A stretch of 61,019 nt of DNA from Sporosalibacterium faouarense (GTDB lineage Bacteria > Bacillota > Clostridia > Tissierellales > VENL01). This document shows positions 1 through 7,588 of the stretch, in pieces (position 1 is the stretch's first letter; every line of letters starts with the position of its first letter). The position numbers were made by a program, and so were the translations under genes. The notes beneath the pieces are model-generated. The model was not told the origin of the DNA and did no database searches. It worked only from the letters and a program-made list of their open reading frames with translations. The stretch lies in the NCBI RefSeq assembly GCF_016765695.1, contig NZ_JAETGO010000004.1:1-61019 (forward strand), read 5' to 3'.

Positions 1-59
1 AGGTGGAGTGGAGTCTCCATCTGAAGCCCCGATGTTCTGCTTGAGCAGAACGAGTTCAC
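1..59 (+). mobile_element. Probable right end of an IS200/IS605-family (TnpB-type) element, truncated by the window edge
   Basis: A perfect 7-bp hairpin (GTTCTGC, loop TTGA, GCAGAAC, 34-51) sits just before GAGTTCAC (52-59), preceded by GAAGCCCC (23-30). This arrangement of GAAGCC, subterminal hairpin and terminal AGTTCAC is typical of the right ends of IS200/IS605 and IS1341-type elements, where it also forms the 3' part of the TnpB guide RNA. No transposase or tnpB is visible because the window starts here. The family call is pattern recognition only. Confidence 0.45.
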
Positions 60-110
60 TGATAGGTAAAAAAATAAAAGTATAAAATCATTATATGAGG
101 GGGTATATTT

Positions 111-626
111 ATGAAGTTTAAGGATATGAGTATTAAGATATCAAGTAATACTAGATTGGCATATATAGCTATGTTAATTGCATTATCAGCCGTAGGGTCA
201 TTGATTAAAATTCAAGGTAGTATAGCCTTTGATTCAATGCCAGGATTTTTTGCTGCTTTATTTTTAGGACCAGTGGCGGGGGCCTTAGTAGCTGGGATAG
301 GTCATTTTCTTTCAGCATTAACCAGTGGATTTCCATATACATTGCCTATGCATTTAATTGTGGCAGCCGAGATGGCATTATTTGCTTTTATATTTGGTTG
401 GGTTTATAGAAGAAGTAATGGAATAATAGCTTCAATAGTTGCAACAATTCTAAATGGTCCAGTTGCAGCTTTAGTTGTTGTGCCTACATCAATATTTTTT
501 GGATTACCGTTTAATGGTTGGCCTTTATTTTATCTTCTTTTACCGACACTAACTATAGCATCTGCTGCTAATGTTATACTTGCATATGTTGTTTATAAGG
601 GCATTAATAGAAGGATGATAAAGTAA
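111..626 (+). CDS. cblT: ECF transporter S component, probable alpha-ribazole transporter (CblT-like)
   Basis: This 171-residue, very hydrophobic protein has about six membrane segments and small-residue helices such as GPVAGALVAGIGHFL (about 53-67), as in substrate-binding S components of energy-coupling factor transporters. A GAGGGGG ribosome site precedes the ATG. S components recruit a shared EcfA/A'/T module encoded elsewhere; none is in this window apart from the dedicated CbiMNQO. The substrate is inferred from the cblS-like kinase about 1 kb downstream: in Listeria and Geobacillus CblT imports alpha-ribazole and CblS phosphorylates it, supplying the lower ligand nucleoside of cobalamin. 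No cobalamin riboswitch is seen in the 110 bases before it, unlike the B12 operons further on. Another vitamin substrate remains possible. Confidence 0.7.
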   Translation: MKFKDMSIKISSNTRLAYIAMLIALSAVGSLIKIQGSIAFDSMPGFFAALFLGPVAGALVAGIGHFLSALTSGFPYTLPMHLIVAAEMALFAFIFGWVYRRSNGIIASIVATILNGPVAALVVVPTSIFFGLPFNGWPLFYLLLPTLTIASAANVILAYVVYKGINRRMIK

Positions 627-668
627 AGTTGTAGAACTCTAAGGTGTATCCATTGGAAATATTAAGTA

Positions 669-1136
669 TTATTCATTATCAGAATACTTAATATTTCCAG
701 TATTATATTCTATTAAGATTGTTTTGTTTTTATTATCTCTTATGTACCAATAAACACCCTCAGATATGTTCTGAGACATTCCTTCTATGTTAGCTATGTA
801 AGTTAGCTGAATATCTTTAACGTTTTCAATACCTTTTTTATGAGCTATTTTCAATGCATTTTCTTTTGAAATTCCTTGCTCTAGGCTAACTGAGTGAACT
901 ACTTTATAACTAATCCAAACTGCTTTCTTTTCGTCTTTGTAATCTTTCCCAATTACACACCTATAAATTGGTCCTGTAGTTGTCGTACTAATTTCTTGTA
1001 TACTATTAACTTCTCCTGTAATTATTGCTAAACCTCCTGCTAACGGTTTAGGTAATAACCTAGTAAAATAAACATATATACTTAAGAATCCAATAATAAT
1101 TATAAGTGTAAAAATTATAAACTTTGACTTTTTCAC
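669..1136 (-). CDS. Membrane-anchored hypothetical protein with a TseB/YpmB-like (PepSY-related) domain
   Basis: The 155-residue product starts with a basic residue cluster and one hydrophobic segment (about 5-26), so it is probably anchored with its bulk outside. The C-terminal half has a GISKENALKIAHKKG helix (about 89-103) followed by a YWYIRDN strand and a final YNTGNI turn (about 144-149), which resembles the second domain of Bacillus YpmB/TseB (DUF5590), related to PepSY domains. YpmB homologues are of similar length (about 160). The gene runs opposite to its neighbours and separates cblT from cblS. Function is unknown; the domain resemblance is from memory and moderate. Confidence 0.55.
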   Translation of the reverse strand: MKKSKFIIFTLIIIIGFLSIYVYFTRLLPKPLAGGLAIITGEVNSIQEISTTTTGPIYRCVIGKDYKDEKKAVWISYKVVHSVSLEQGISKENALKIAHKKGIENVKDIQLTYIANIEGMSQNISEGVYWYIRDNKNKTILIEYNTGNIKYSDNE

Positions 1137-1180
1137 TTTAAAGACCAGCCTCCAATTTTAACTAGATTTAATTTGATTAC

Positions 1181-1411
1181 TTGTTTAATATTTTACTCAA
1201 TATATTATCACGTCAAGCTTTATACCAATCATTATCAAGCAAATTTAAATTTTTATATTTAGTTGCTGGAGGCATAATGCTTATTGAATGGATACTTTTT
1301 CTATCACAAGTATATTTATCTCCCATTATTAATTTTATATTTTATTACATTATATTTCAAATATGTATTTTATTTCTATACAGAAACTTAATATTATATT
1401 GTTTTAACTGA
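1181..1411 (+). CDS. Doubtful small membrane ORF
   Basis: This 76-codon frame opens with TTG and encodes two or three strongly hydrophobic stretches, but no ribosome binding site precedes it and the first 20 residues do not look like a designed N-terminus. It could be a real small membrane protein, the remnant of a larger one, or a chance frame in AT-rich DNA, where hydrophobic codons are common. The bases from 1412 to 1628 hold no other gene; a TATAAT-like element lies near 1485. Confidence 0.2.
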   Translation: MFNILLNILSRQALYQSLSSKFKFLYLVAGGIMLIEWILFLSQVYLSPIINFIFYYIIFQICILFLYRNLILYCFN

Positions 1412-1628
1412 CTTATTTTAAAGTTATTGTGTTATAGAGTGTACTGGCACAATTTTTATTTTTATATACTCACTAGAGTATTTTGATATAATATCATTAA
1501 GATGATTAATTTGTAGGTTTAAATTAATCTGAAAAGCTCAAATAACTAGTAAAGAGGAGTTACTTATAATAAAAAAGTTTAGGTTTTAAAGAAATTACTA
1601 ATTAAGTAGATAAAAAAGGAGCATTTAC

Positions 1629-2375
1629 ATGTATAAGGCAGAGAAATATAGGGATTTAACCTTTATTGATATAAATAATAATCAAACAATGGTGATAGCC
1701 TGTGATTCATGTGGTAGTATTGGAGATAAAGAAAATGATATTGTTAAAACTGACCCAGAGACAGTAGGCTATTTTACATTACGAGTACCCTTGATGGAGA
1801 TTCTTGCTATTGGTGCGAATCCTGTTACAATAACGAATACTCTATCGGTGGAAATGGATAATACAGGAAAGGGAATTATAAAAGGTATACAGAAAGCATT
1901 AAGGCCATTAAACATATCGGATGATATTATAATCACAGGTAGCACTGAGGAAAATTTTCCTGCATCGGTAACTGGAATTGGTATAACAGTTATTGGCATG
2001 ATAGATAAGGATAATTGGAGAAAACCTGAAACTAAGGCAGGTAATTTAATAGTCGTAGTTGGGATGCCTAAAGTGGGACAAGAAGTATTAGAAGATAAAG
2101 AACAAACAATACTATCACCTTCAATTATAAATGAATTAAGAACAATCAAAGGAATCGGAGAAATTGTTCCAGCTGGCTCTAAAGGTCTTATACATGAAAT
2201 AAAAGAAATTTCAAGAATGAGCAATCTTAAATATACTTTGAAGAATAATTCTATAGATATACATAAAACTGCTGGACCCGCCACCTGTGGGATTATTACT
2301 CTAAACAAAGAATCTTTTGAAGAAGTTAGAAAAGTATGCAACATACCATTTAGTGTTATTGGAGAATTTTATTAG
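1629..2375 (+). CDS. cblS: AIR synthase-related protein, probable alpha-ribazole kinase (CblS-like)
   Basis: The 248-residue protein has the fold signature of the PurM/AIR-synthase-like superfamily: an early acidic motif CDSCGSIGDKEND (about 26-38), a mid-protein SVEMDNTGKGIIKGIQ segment (about 75-90) and glycine-rich stretches such as VTGIGITVIG (about 114-123). CblS enzymes of Listeria and Geobacillus are short AIR-synthase relatives that phosphorylate alpha-ribazole to alpha-ribazole phosphate for the lower loop of cobalamin, bypassing CobT. A clear AAAAGGAG site precedes the ATG. The CblT-like transporter upstream and the B12 genes downstream support this job. Unlike in Listeria, the pair is not one operon, because a reverse-strand gene lies between. 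Other roles within the superfamily cannot be excluded from sequence alone. Confidence 0.72.
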   Translation: MYKAEKYRDLTFIDINNNQTMVIACDSCGSIGDKENDIVKTDPETVGYFTLRVPLMEILAIGANPVTITNTLSVEMDNTGKGIIKGIQKALRPLNISDDIIITGSTEENFPASVTGIGITVIGMIDKDNWRKPETKAGNLIVVVGMPKVGQEVLEDKEQTILSPSIINELRTIKGIGEIVPAGSKGLIHEIKEISRMSNLKYTLKNNSIDIHKTAGPATCGIITLNKESFEEVRKVCNIPFSVIGEFY

Positions 2376-2392
2376 GAAAGGAATATCTTATA

Positions 2393-2596
2393 ATGATAAA
2401 AATATTTATTTCGATACTACTATTTATTTTATTGTGCGTAGTATCTTTTATTGTAAGAATGAAATCAGAAATAAGTTTCTTCTACAGTAAAAAAGAAGAT
2501 GATAATTCAAAAAAGAAACTACAGAAGCTATATATTTTTCAAGGAATCATACTTATTATCTTTATAGTTTGGTTACTAATTATGAAATATTGGTAA
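2393..2596 (+). CDS. Small two-helix membrane protein, hypothetical
   Basis: This 67-residue protein has two hydrophobic helices (about 2-22 and 48-64) joined by a charged, lysine-rich loop (about 33-45). A GGAAAGGA site 5-10 bases before the ATG and the 17-base gap from the cblS stop suggest co-translation with cblS. The next ORF (2781) has the same helix-basic loop-helix layout and may be a distant paralogue. No family is recognised and no function is assigned. Confidence 0.5.
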   Translation: MIKIFISILLFILLCVVSFIVRMKSEISFFYSKKEDDNSKKKLQKLYIFQGIILIIFIVWLLIMKYW

Positions 2597-2780
2597 TTAA
2601 AGAAATTCTATATTTGAAAACTTCAATTTTTTGTAAGACTAATTTTGACTACGACCTAGAAAGTTGGTTTTTTCTTGAAATCAATAATTAGGGCACGTAA
2701 TACTGGAGCTAAGAATGTATAATCTAACATAAAATTTTAGTTAATATAAAATTTCTTAAATTTTCAAATGGGGGTTTAAA

Positions 2781-2999
2781 ATGCAGAAGTTTTTTATTTA
2801 TTTAGGAGGTATCTTTATTTTATTAGCCATAACTGCTAAAGGGATTGTTGAAACTTTTATTTTAAGTAGAATCTTCTCAAAAGGCAAAAATAATAAAGAT
2901 GAAAAAAGAAAAAGAATTATATTTAAAGTAAGAGTATTTCAGACTATATTTGCAATGACAGGAGCTATCATTCTATTTATTGTTATGATAACTCTTTAA
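2781..2999 (+). CDS. Small two-helix membrane protein, hypothetical
   Basis: The 72-residue product has helices at about 4-24 and 51-71 separated by a strongly basic stretch (SKGKNNKDEKRKRIIFK, about 34-50). A GGGGG run about 7 bases before the ATG acts as ribosome site. Layout and length match the protein at 2393-2596, with a 184-base gap that holds nothing recognisable. It ends just before the promoter of riboswitch 1. Function unknown. Confidence 0.45.
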   Translation: MQKFFIYLGGIFILLAITAKGIVETFILSRIFSKGKNNKDEKRKRIIFKVRVFQTIFAMTGAIILFIVMITL

Positions 3000-3006
3000 C
3001 CCTATA

Positions 3007-3035
3007 TTGACATTAAAAATCATTAATGATATATT
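3007..3035 (+). promoter_or_regulatory. Sigma-A type promoter for the riboswitch 1 operon
   Basis: TTGACA (3007-3012) and TATATT (3030-3035) are separated by exactly 17 bases. The predicted start, about 3042, lies just before the cobalamin riboswitch. Confidence 0.7.
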
Positions 3036-3052
3036 CATAATACAATTAAATA

Positions 3053-3230
3053 TTGAGGCTGTTGGTGCAATCTTATTTTTGGATTGCTTAAAAGGGAAGT
3101 TTGGTGAAATTCCAACATGGTCCCGCCACTGTAATGGATAGAATCTCATTTATACCACTGTGCTAATAGCATGGGAAGGTGTGAGATTTGTTATTCTTAA
3201 GTCAGGAGACCTGCCAATAGTAACAATGCT
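3053..3230 (+). promoter_or_regulatory. Cobalamin riboswitch 1
   Basis: The conserved core is present in order: TTTGGTGAAATTCCAACA (about 3102-3119), CCCGCCACTGTAA (3122-3134), TGGGAAGGTG (about 3172-3181) and GTCAGGAGACCTGCC (3201-3215). These are the B12-box elements of adenosylcobalamin riboswitches, which turn expression off when the cofactor is abundant. Two intrinsic terminators follow, so control is probably by transcription termination. The genes governed are a putative dicarboxylate exporter, sucC, sucD and a YitT gene. Confidence 0.95.
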
Positions 3231-3307
3231 GTTTTATTACTCACGAGGATGAGGAGGTGTTATTTGTAAGTAGAGATTAATCATACTCTACTATATATCA
3301 ATAATGC

Positions 3308-3334
3308 CCTTTCTATGTCTAGAAAGGTTTTTTT
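3308..3334 (+). terminator. Intrinsic terminator, first of two behind riboswitch 1
   Basis: Stem CCTTTCTA / TAGAAAGG with loop TGTC, followed by seven T. It lies about 80 bases after the riboswitch core and before any gene, so it is probably the ligand-controlled terminator. Confidence 0.8.
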
Positions 3335-3358
3335 GTTATGAAATAACTCATGTGTAAA

Positions 3359-3386
3359 ACTCAGCTAATATTAGCTGAGTTTTTTT
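3359..3386 (+). terminator. Second tandem intrinsic terminator, directly before the ribosome site
   Basis: A perfect 22-base palindrome (3359-3380, arms ACTCAGCTAAT / ATTAGCTGAGT) runs into a T tract. It ends only a few bases before the GGAGG of the next gene, so transcripts reading past the first terminator meet a second stop immediately before translation starts. Confidence 0.75.
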
Positions 3387-3402
3387 ATTGGAGGTATTAG
3401 AT

Positions 3403-4581
3403 TTGAACATTACAGACTTAATTTCAAACCCACTTTTACTTATGGCTTCTAGTATATTTCTAGGACAACTGGTTGGACGATTGCACTACAAAAATATTAA
3501 ATTAGGAAGCTCAGGAGGATTATTTGTAGGTATTGTAATAAGCTATTTTGTTACTAAATATCTACAAATGCAAGATAGTGATTCTATAATGCTAGATGGT
3601 CAGTTTATACCAAAGGAAATATTTACATTAAGCCTTATAGGATTTATTGCATCGGTAGGATTATTAGCATCAAAAAATATCAGAAGTACTATAAAAGATA
3701 ATGGATATAGGTTTATGATTTTAGCATTCACCATAACCTCCACTGGAGCTTTATCTACATGGTTGTTTATCAAATTATTATTTGGTGACTTAAAAATCAG
3801 TATTATTGGAACATATGTAGGAGCTTTAACTAGTTCACCAGGTTTAGCTACTGCTATTGAATCGGCAAGGGAGTTAATGGGGAGCAGTGAAGCGATGGTA
3901 GGGCTAGGCTACTCAATTTCATATATACCAGGAGTTATAATTGTAATTTTATTTGTACAACTATTAGGAAAATTTCAAGGTGAAGATAAGTATGTAAGAA
4001 AAGGGAAGAAGCAGGAAATAAGCAAAGGTTTCAAGGAAGTCAACTTTAGTATCATTTCCTTCTGCCTTGTTTGTCTAGTGGGAATCATCATTGGGAAGAT
4101 AAAAATATATTTAGGAAGCTATCTAGGAAATTTTTCTCTAGGATCAACGGGAGGAGTACTTATTAGTGCGTTAGTTCTAGGGGATATAAGGAAAATAGGA
4201 TTTTTAAATTTTAATATGAATAAGGGGCAATTAGGTGTGGTTAGAGATATATCCCTTAATATGTTTCTTTCCATAGTTGGGTTGAACTATGGATATAATG
4301 CATTGAATCTAATCGGTACATCGGGAGCACAGCTATTAGTAGTAGGTGGAGTCACAGCAACTATTAGTATATTTATGGGGTATATAGTTGGTAGGAAGCT
4401 ATTGAAGTTACAAAACATATATTTGGTTGGAGGTATATGTGGAGGAATGACCAGCACACCTGGCTTAGCTGCTTCTATAGAAGCCTTTGATAGCGATGAT
4501 GTTACGGTAGGGTATGGAGCTACATATCCCTTTGCATTATTTTTTATGATTTTATTTACTAGTATTTTATTCAAAATATAA
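3403..4581 (+). CDS. AspT/YidE/YbjL-type (AAEx family) transporter, putative succinate or dicarboxylate exporter
   Basis: The 392-residue membrane protein has two homologous halves, each with the AAEx-family hallmark: [14 protein letters not shown] (about 142-155) and [14 protein letters not shown] (about 348-361). About ten hydrophobic segments are visible. The family includes the aspartate:alanine exchanger AspT and the succinate exporter SucE of Corynebacterium glutamicum. The cytosolic TrkA_C domains found between the halves of longer members are absent. The start chosen is TTG at 3403, eight bases after GGAGG; a TTG at 3388 overlaps that site and is unlikely. It is the first gene after cobalamin riboswitch 1 and lies 16 bases before sucC. 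Succinate as substrate is inferred from that context; aspartate or another dicarboxylate is possible. Confidence 0.75.
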   Translation: MNITDLISNPLLLMASSIFLGQLVGRLHYKNIKLGSSGGLFVGIVISYFVTKYLQMQDSDSIMLDGQFIPKEIFTLSLIGFIASVGLLASKNIRSTIKDNGYRFMILAFTITSTGALSTWLFIKLLFGDLKISIIGTYVGALTSSPGLATAIESARELMGSSEAMVGLGYSISYIPGVIIVILFVQLLGKFQGEDKYVRKGKKQEISKGFKEVNFSIISFCLVCLVGIIIGKIKIYLGSYLGNFSLGSTGGVLISALVLGDIRKIGFLNFNMNKGQLGVVRDISLNMFLSIVGLNYGYNALNLIGTSGAQLLVVGGVTATISIFMGYIVGRKLLKLQNIYLVGGICGGMTSTPGLAASIEAFDSDDVTVGYGATYPFALFFMILFTSILFKI

Positions 4582-4597
4582 GATGGGAGGTCTATTA

Positions 4598-5758
4598 ATG
4601 AACATACATGAATATCAAGCTAAAGAACTATTGAGAAAGTATAACATATCAGTACCTAAAGGTGAAGTTATAAACAAGATGGAGGATGCTGAAATGGCTG
4701 CTTGGAAAATAGAAAGTGATATAGCAGTTGTAAAGGCTCAAATCCATGCTGGTGGAAGGGGAAAAGCAGGTGGAATAAAGGTAGCAAAGAGTATAGATGA
4801 AGTCAAGGCTTATTCAAAAGAGATATTAGGTAAAAAACTAGTTACCCACCAAACTGGCCCTGAAGGAAAGGAAGTTAAAACCCTTTTAATTGAAGAGGGT
4901 TGCGATATTGAAAAAGAGTATTATTTGGGAATTACTTTGGATAGAGAAGCTTCAAGATTGACGATGATAGCCTCTGAAGAAGGTGGAACTGAGATCGAGG
5001 AAGTAGCAGATAAAAGCCCTGAGAAAATATTCAAAGAAGTTATAGATCCAGTGGTAGGATTAGCTGAATATCAGGCACGAAGACTATGCTTTAATATTAA
5101 CATACCAACGAAACTAATTAACGATACAGTAAACCTTATGATGAACCTATATCAATGCTTTATGGAAAAGGATTGCTCTTTAGCTGAGATTAATCCATTA
5201 GTTGTAACGGGAGACAATAGGGTTATGGCCCTAGATGCTAAATTAAATTTTGATGAAAATAGTTTATATAGAAATAAAGATATATTGGAGTATAGAGACC
5301 TAGATGAAGAGGATGAAAAGGAAGTAGAGGCTTCTGAACATGGATTATCATACATCTCTCTTGATGGTAATATTGGTTGCATGGTAAATGGAGCTGGGCT
5401 AGCAATGGCAACGATGGATATTATTAAGTTTTATGGAGGAGAGCCTGCTAATTTTCTAGATGTTGGAGGCGGAGCGTCAGAAGAAAAAGTAACTAATGCA
5501 TTTAAAATAATCTTATCTGATGATAGAGTAAAAGGCATATTCGTTAATATATTCGGCGGAATAATGAAATGCAATGTAATTGCTAAAGGAATAGTTAAAG
5601 CAGCTAAGGAGGTTAATTTAACAGTTCCTTTAGTAGTAAGATTAGAAGGTACAAATGTTTCTTTAGGTAAGGAGATCCTTGACGATTCTGACATAAATAT
5701 AATAACAGTAACATCAATGGATGAAGGTGCAAAAAAAGTAGTAGAGCTAATAAAATAG
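4598..5758 (+). CDS. sucC: Succinate-CoA ligase, beta subunit
   Basis: SucC is the nucleotide- and succinate-binding subunit of succinyl-CoA synthetase, which interconverts succinyl-CoA and succinate with formation of ATP or GTP. The 386 residues match the family length (about 388). An N-terminal ATP-grasp region carries GGRGKAGG (about 52-59), and the C-terminal ligase domain has [15 protein letters not shown] and NIFGGI. ATG at 4598 is chosen because GGGAGG lies seven bases upstream and the protein then begins MNIHEYQAK, as in the family. sucD follows 16 bases later. The pair sits behind a cobalamin riboswitch together with a dicarboxylate transporter, an unusual setting for a citric-acid-cycle enzyme. 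No other cycle gene is in the window. Confidence 0.95.
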   Translation: MNIHEYQAKELLRKYNISVPKGEVINKMEDAEMAAWKIESDIAVVKAQIHAGGRGKAGGIKVAKSIDEVKAYSKEILGKKLVTHQTGPEGKEVKTLLIEEGCDIEKEYYLGITLDREASRLTMIASEEGGTEIEEVADKSPEKIFKEVIDPVVGLAEYQARRLCFNINIPTKLINDTVNLMMNLYQCFMEKDCSLAEINPLVVTGDNRVMALDAKLNFDENSLYRNKDILEYRDLDEEDEKEVEASEHGLSYISLDGNIGCMVNGAGLAMATMDIIKFYGGEPANFLDVGGGASEEKVTNAFKIILSDDRVKGIFVNIFGGIMKCNVIAKGIVKAAKEVNLTVPLVVRLEGTNVSLGKEILDDSDINIITVTSMDEGAKKVVELIK

Positions 5759-5774
5759 AAAGGTGGGGACAAAA

Positions 5775-6677
5775 ATGAGTATTTGGGTAGATAAAAATAC
5801 AAAATTAATTGTGCAAGGTATAACCGGAAAGACAGCTCAATATCATACAAAACAGATGTTAGAATACGGAACTAAAATAGTTTCAGGAGTTACTCCCGGG
5901 AAAGGTGGTACAAAAGTAGAGGATGTCCCTGTATTTGATACTGTAGAGCAGGCAGTTATTGAAACTCAAGCTACAGCTTCTGTAATATATGTACCAGCGA
6001 AATTTGCAGCAGATGCCATACTAGAGGCAGTAGATGCTGGATTAGATATGGTTATATGTATAACAGAACACATTCCTATAAACGATATGATAAAAGTTAA
6101 AAGATATATGGAAGGCAAAAAGACTCGATTAATTGGACCTAATTGTCCAGGTATTATAACACCAGGAGAATGCAAAATTGGTATCATGCCTGGATATATA
6201 CACAAAGAAGGAAGAATAGGTGTTGTTTCCCGTTCTGGTACTTTAACATATGAAGCTGTTCATCAATTAACTGAAAAGGGAATAGGTCAATCTACAGCCG
6301 TTGGAATTGGAGGAGATCCTGTTAATGGTACAGATTTCGTAGATGTATTAAAGGCATTTAATGAGGATGAGAATACCGATGCAGTTGTTATGATTGGCGA
6401 AATAGGTGGAACTGCTGAGGAAAAAGCATCTCTATGGATTAAAGAAAATATGAAAAAGCCGGTAGTTGGTTTTATAGGAGGACAAACGGCACCTAAAGGA
6501 AAACGAATGGGCCATGCAGGAGCTATTATTTCTGGCGGAAAAGGGACAGCTGATGAAAAGATAAAAACCATGAAAAATTGTGGAATTTCTGTTGCAGAAA
6601 ATCCTGCAGTCATCGGAAAAGCTCTAGCAAAGGCTCTAAAGGATAATAATTTATGGAGGGCTGAGTATGAGGATTAA
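5775..6677 (+). CDS. sucD: Succinate-CoA ligase, alpha subunit
   Basis: SucD binds CoA and carries the phosphohistidine of succinyl-CoA synthetase. The 300-residue protein has the N-terminal CoA-binding Rossmann motif [15 protein letters not shown] (about 15-29) and the active-site histidine in [12 protein letters not shown] at residue 247, the same position as in E. coli SucD. ATG at 5775 follows AGGTGGGG; a GTG at 5763 lies inside that site and is rejected. It forms the heterodimer with SucC from the gene just upstream and overlaps the YitT gene downstream by 11 bases, so the operon is translationally linked. All key residues look intact. Confidence 0.96.
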   Translation: MSIWVDKNTKLIVQGITGKTAQYHTKQMLEYGTKIVSGVTPGKGGTKVEDVPVFDTVEQAVIETQATASVIYVPAKFAADAILEAVDAGLDMVICITEHIPINDMIKVKRYMEGKKTRLIGPNCPGIITPGECKIGIMPGYIHKEGRIGVVSRSGTLTYEAVHQLTEKGIGQSTAVGIGGDPVNGTDFVDVLKAFNEDENTDAVVMIGEIGGTAEEKASLWIKENMKKPVVGFIGGQTAPKGKRMGHAGAIISGGKGTADEKIKTMKNCGISVAENPAVIGKALAKALKDNNLWRAEYED

Positions 6678-7515
6678 TATTGAGAGATTTATTCTTATTA
6701 ATATAGGTATATTGACTATGGCCGTAGGATTATACTATTTCTTAATTCCTGCTAATCTTGCAGTAGGTGGAGTTACAGGATTAGCCATGGTTATAAACAA
6801 AGTTTTCCCTGTTATTCCAATAGGGATTATAATGACTATATCAAATATTATTCTTTTTGCCCTTGCCTTTCTAATAATAGGTAAGGAATTCGGTGGCTAT
6901 ACAATATATTCAAGCTTTCTTTTGTCCGGGGTGATATATTTATTTGAAGTTATAAGTCCTATGGATAAGCCAATAATTGATGATATAATGATAAATTTAA
7001 TCTATGGGATTATAATCCAAGGAATTGGTATGGCTATAATTTTCTATCAAAACTCTTCCACAGGGGGAACTGATATTATAGCAAAGATTATAAATAAGTT
7101 TACCCATTTAGATATAGGAAAGGCCTTGCTTTCAGCCGATTTTATTATCACTATATTTGCAGGACTAACCTTTGGTGCTAAGCTTGGATTATATGCATTA
7201 TTAGGAGTTATTATCAATGCCTATGTAATAGATAATGTTATCGCAGGATTTAGTAAAAAAATGAATATTATGATTATAAGTGATAAAAAAGAAGAAATAA
7301 ACCAGTATATAATTAAGACCATAAATAGGGGAACTACTCTATATTATGCCGATGGCGGTTTTTCTAAAAAGAAGAAAAATATAATAAATACTGTCGTATC
7401 TAGGAAGCAATATATTAAAATTAAGCATTACGTTCAAAATATTGATCCAGATGCTTTTATAACAGTTGGGTTTGTCCATGAAGTATTAGGAGAAGGTTTT
7501 AACTTTAGTAAGTAG
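6667..7515 (+). CDS. YitT family membrane protein (DUF161 + DUF2179)
   Basis: The 282-residue protein begins with five or six membrane helices (about 5-200) typical of the YitT/DUF161 family, including [11 protein letters not shown] (about 34-44) and [13 protein letters not shown] (about 129-141), followed by a soluble DUF2179 domain (about 210-275). No transported substrate is firmly known for the family. The ATG lies inside sucD, so it is co-translated with the riboswitch 1 operon, and its expression should follow B12 status. A strong terminator closes the operon 15 bases after the stop. A role in moving a metabolite linked to the exporter and SucCD is a guess. Confidence 0.85.
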   Translation: MRINIERFILINIGILTMAVGLYYFLIPANLAVGGVTGLAMVINKVFPVIPIGIIMTISNIILFALAFLIIGKEFGGYTIYSSFLLSGVIYLFEVISPMDKPIIDDIMINLIYGIIIQGIGMAIIFYQNSSTGGTDIIAKIINKFTHLDIGKALLSADFIITIFAGLTFGAKLGLYALLGVIINAYVIDNVIAGFSKKMNIMIISDKKEEINQYIIKTINRGTTLYYADGGFSKKKKNIINTVVSRKQYIKIKHYVQNIDPDAFITVGFVHEVLGEGFNFSK

Positions 7516-7529
7516 GGTAAATGAATTTT

Positions 7530-7576
7530 AAAATGCCTCCCTATAAGATGTGTAAATCTTATAGGGAGGCATTTTC
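7530..7576. terminator. Bidirectional intrinsic terminator
   Basis: A perfect 20-bp stem (arms 7530-7549 and 7556-7575) with a six-base loop, flanked by A-rich and T-rich ends, lies between the convergent YitT and spoVB-like genes and can serve both. Confidence 0.85.
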
Positions 7577-7588
7577 ATTAGTTAATAT

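Noticed and set aside
1-110. Leader of cblT as the tail of a cobalamin riboswitch
   Set aside because: The GTCAGGAGACCTGCC box and the GCCACTG loop are absent; the hairpin and AGTTCAC end fit an IS200/IS605 right end better.
1769-2344. A 191-codon frame on the reverse strand inside cblS
   Set aside because: It is the antisense shadow of a well-supported gene, without ribosome site or recognisable protein pattern; the same holds for the other long frames opposite sucC, sucD, cobN and the cbi genes.
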